Positions 5,259-6,193 of a stretch of DNA of 6,193 bases are shown piece by piece. The DNA is taken from positions 1 to 6,193 of the forward strand of contig JAKOZM010000513.1 in NCBI GenBank assembly GCA_029779995.1, given 5' to 3'. A program made the translations under genes and the position numbers. The notes under the pieces were generated by a model. The model was not told the origin of the DNA. It did no database searches and saw nothing but the letters and a program-made list of their open reading frames with translations. Position 1 is the stretch's first letter; each line of letters starts with the position of its first letter. The DNA comes from Actinomycetes bacterium. GTDB taxonomy: Bacteria; Actinomycetota; Actinomycetes; S36-B12; UBA10799.

Positions 5259-6193
5259 ACCTGTGAACGCCCCTCTTCCGGCAGGCGGTGCGAGGGCACC
5301 TCATCTGTGCGGCGATCGTCGCCGGCCCAGCGCGTGGGTGCCCCGTGCCAGTCCGGCACCGTCTGGCTGCGGCGTGGATCTCCCGGACCGAAGAACAGGA
5401 CCGCCTCCCAATCGTTGTCTGCCGCTTCTTGCGCTTGTGGCGGCGCCGGCTGTTTGCGAGGCACATGGATCCATTGCCACGCACCGACCACCATGTCCAC
5501 CAGGGAGTTCCGCACTCCGATGAAAGCGATGATGGCGTAGGTCGTCAACACCCCGTTCGCTGCCGCGAACACGGCATTGGTCGTGTTGCCCAGCACCAGT
5601 TGCCGGGCGAACGTGTAGAACGAGAATGCGGCGATCGCATAGGCCGCCAGGACGTAGGTCGCGGGGGCGGCCGTGCGGTCATTGACTTTTGGCGTGCGCG
5701 CGAAGGGGATCTTGGCCTTGGTCGCTGCCTGCTGCAGGGATTTGAAGACACCGGCGAGATTGACCGGCAGCAGGATGAGGTTGAAGCCGTACATCCGGAA
5801 CACGTCCGTGCGCTTGTAGCCGAGGCGGTGGAAGTCCGAGGCCAGCGCCAGGAAGTAGGGCAATGCTGCGGCGAAGATGACTGGACTGAGCAGTCGGCTG
5901 TCGAAGGGCAGTACCAGTAACGCCACCAGACCCGCGCTCGCCCAGGCGATGGACGCCATGTAGTTGACGCGCAAGCCGATCTCAGCGGCCTGCACCCGGT
6001 GCCCTTGCTTGCGCCGGGCGCGGATGTGACGCCAGAACTTCGGGATGATCAGCAGGCCACCATTGGCCCACCTACCACGCTGAATCACCAACGATCCGAA
6101 GTCCGCCGGGGTGGCACTGTACGAGAGTCGCTCGTCGTAGTTGAACAAGGTCCAGTCGTGCGCCACGAGGTCGATGCTGGACTCGGTGTCCTC
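5255..6193 (-). CDS. Processive family 2 glycosyltransferase, cellulose/chitin synthase-like (5' partial)
   Basis: The last 312 residues of a membrane polysaccharide synthase; the frame stays open to the right edge, so the GTG at 6166 is internal. Numbered from the edge, the fragment starts exactly at the ED motif (residues 1-2, E-D-T-E), which contains the catalytic base of processive GT2 enzymes, and carries QRGRW at 38-42, the Q-x-x-R-W acceptor-channel motif. Hydrophobic segments follow at about 76-97, 101-122, 133-152, 180-200 and 205-227, consistent with the channel-forming helices downstream of the GT domain. The stretch LPVNLAGVFKSL and the later FARTPK resemble the interfacial/gating region of BcsA-like synthases. 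The C-terminal tail of about 75 residues is hydrophilic, rich in Pro, Asp and Arg, and shows no PilZ pattern. The enzyme would add sugars from a UDP- or similar donor to a growing chain and push it through the membrane. The GH18 partner suggests a GlcNAc-containing polymer, but the motifs also fit cellulose or hyaluronan synthases. Its D and DxD motifs lie outside the window. Confidence 0.85.
   Translation of the reverse strand, partial: EDTESSIDLVAHDWTLFNYDERLSYSATPADFGSLVIQRGRWANGGLLIIPKFWRHIRARRKQGHRVQAAEIGLRVNYMASIAWASAGLVALLVLPFDSRLLSPVIFAAALPYFLALASDFHRLGYKRTDVFRMYGFNLILLPVNLAGVFKSLQQAATKAKIPFARTPKVNDRTAAPATYVLAAYAIAAFSFYTFARQLVLGNTTNAVFAAANGVLTTYAIIAFIGVRNSLVDMVVGAWQWIHVPRKQPAPPQAQEAADNDWEAVLFFGPGDPRRSQTVPDWHGAPTRWAGDDRRTDEVPSHRLPEEGRSQV

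Noticed and set aside
4932..5540. Plus-strand open frame of 202 codons across the GH18/glycosyltransferase junction
   Set aside because: It is Arg/Gly/Cys-rich low-complexity translation opposite two well-supported genes. It shows no motif and no ribosome site.
5288..5920. Plus-strand open frame of 210 codons opposite the glycosyltransferase
   Set aside because: The composition is that of a shadow frame, while the minus strand carries the QRGRW motif and membrane helices in order.
6164..6166. GTG at 6166 as the true start of the glycosyltransferase
   Set aside because: The frame continues upstream to the window edge with E-D-T-E-S-S-I-D-L, the conserved ED-motif region of processive GT2 enzymes, so the gene starts outside the window.

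Overview
The window is high-GC DNA with dense coding, GTG starts and strong third-position GC bias. Together with the family content (an FUSC-type membrane protein, a membrane-anchored Abhydrolase_9 protein, and a GH18 chitinase with CBM5-type modules), this suggests an actinomycete (Actinomycetota). I cannot name the genus. No tRNA, rRNA, CRISPR array, insertion sequence or phage gene is visible.

Left part, plus strand (1-2113): the C-terminal tail of an FUSC-like integral membrane protein enters from the left edge and stops at 295. After about 50 non-coding bases comes a complete K+ channel gene (347-2113). Its product carries one RCK (TrkA-N/TrkA-C) unit before a two-helix pore with a TIGYGD filter, and a second RCK unit after it. 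Its best start fits a leaderless transcript.

Right part, minus strand (2119-6193), read from right to left: the C-terminal portion of a processive family 2 glycosyltransferase (cellulose/chitin/hyaluronan synthase-like, cut by the right edge at its ED motif). It overlaps by ATGA a membrane-anchored GH18 glycoside hydrolase with two C-terminal CBM5/12-like modules. After a 98-base gap comes a five-helix membrane alpha/beta hydrolase of the Abhydrolase_9 type. The hydrolase gene and the channel gene converge with only 5 bases between their stop codons.

The most interesting reading is that the minus-strand genes form a small surface-polysaccharide module: a membrane synthase, a translationally coupled periplasmic/extracellular hydrolase that binds or trims a GlcNAc-type polymer (in the manner of BcsA with BcsZ), and possibly a membrane esterase/lipase. 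The coupling is visible in the sequence; the polymer identity and the role of the third gene are inference. The channel is a separate transcription unit whose unusual feature is the split arrangement of its regulatory domains, the first of which has lost the dinucleotide-binding motif.
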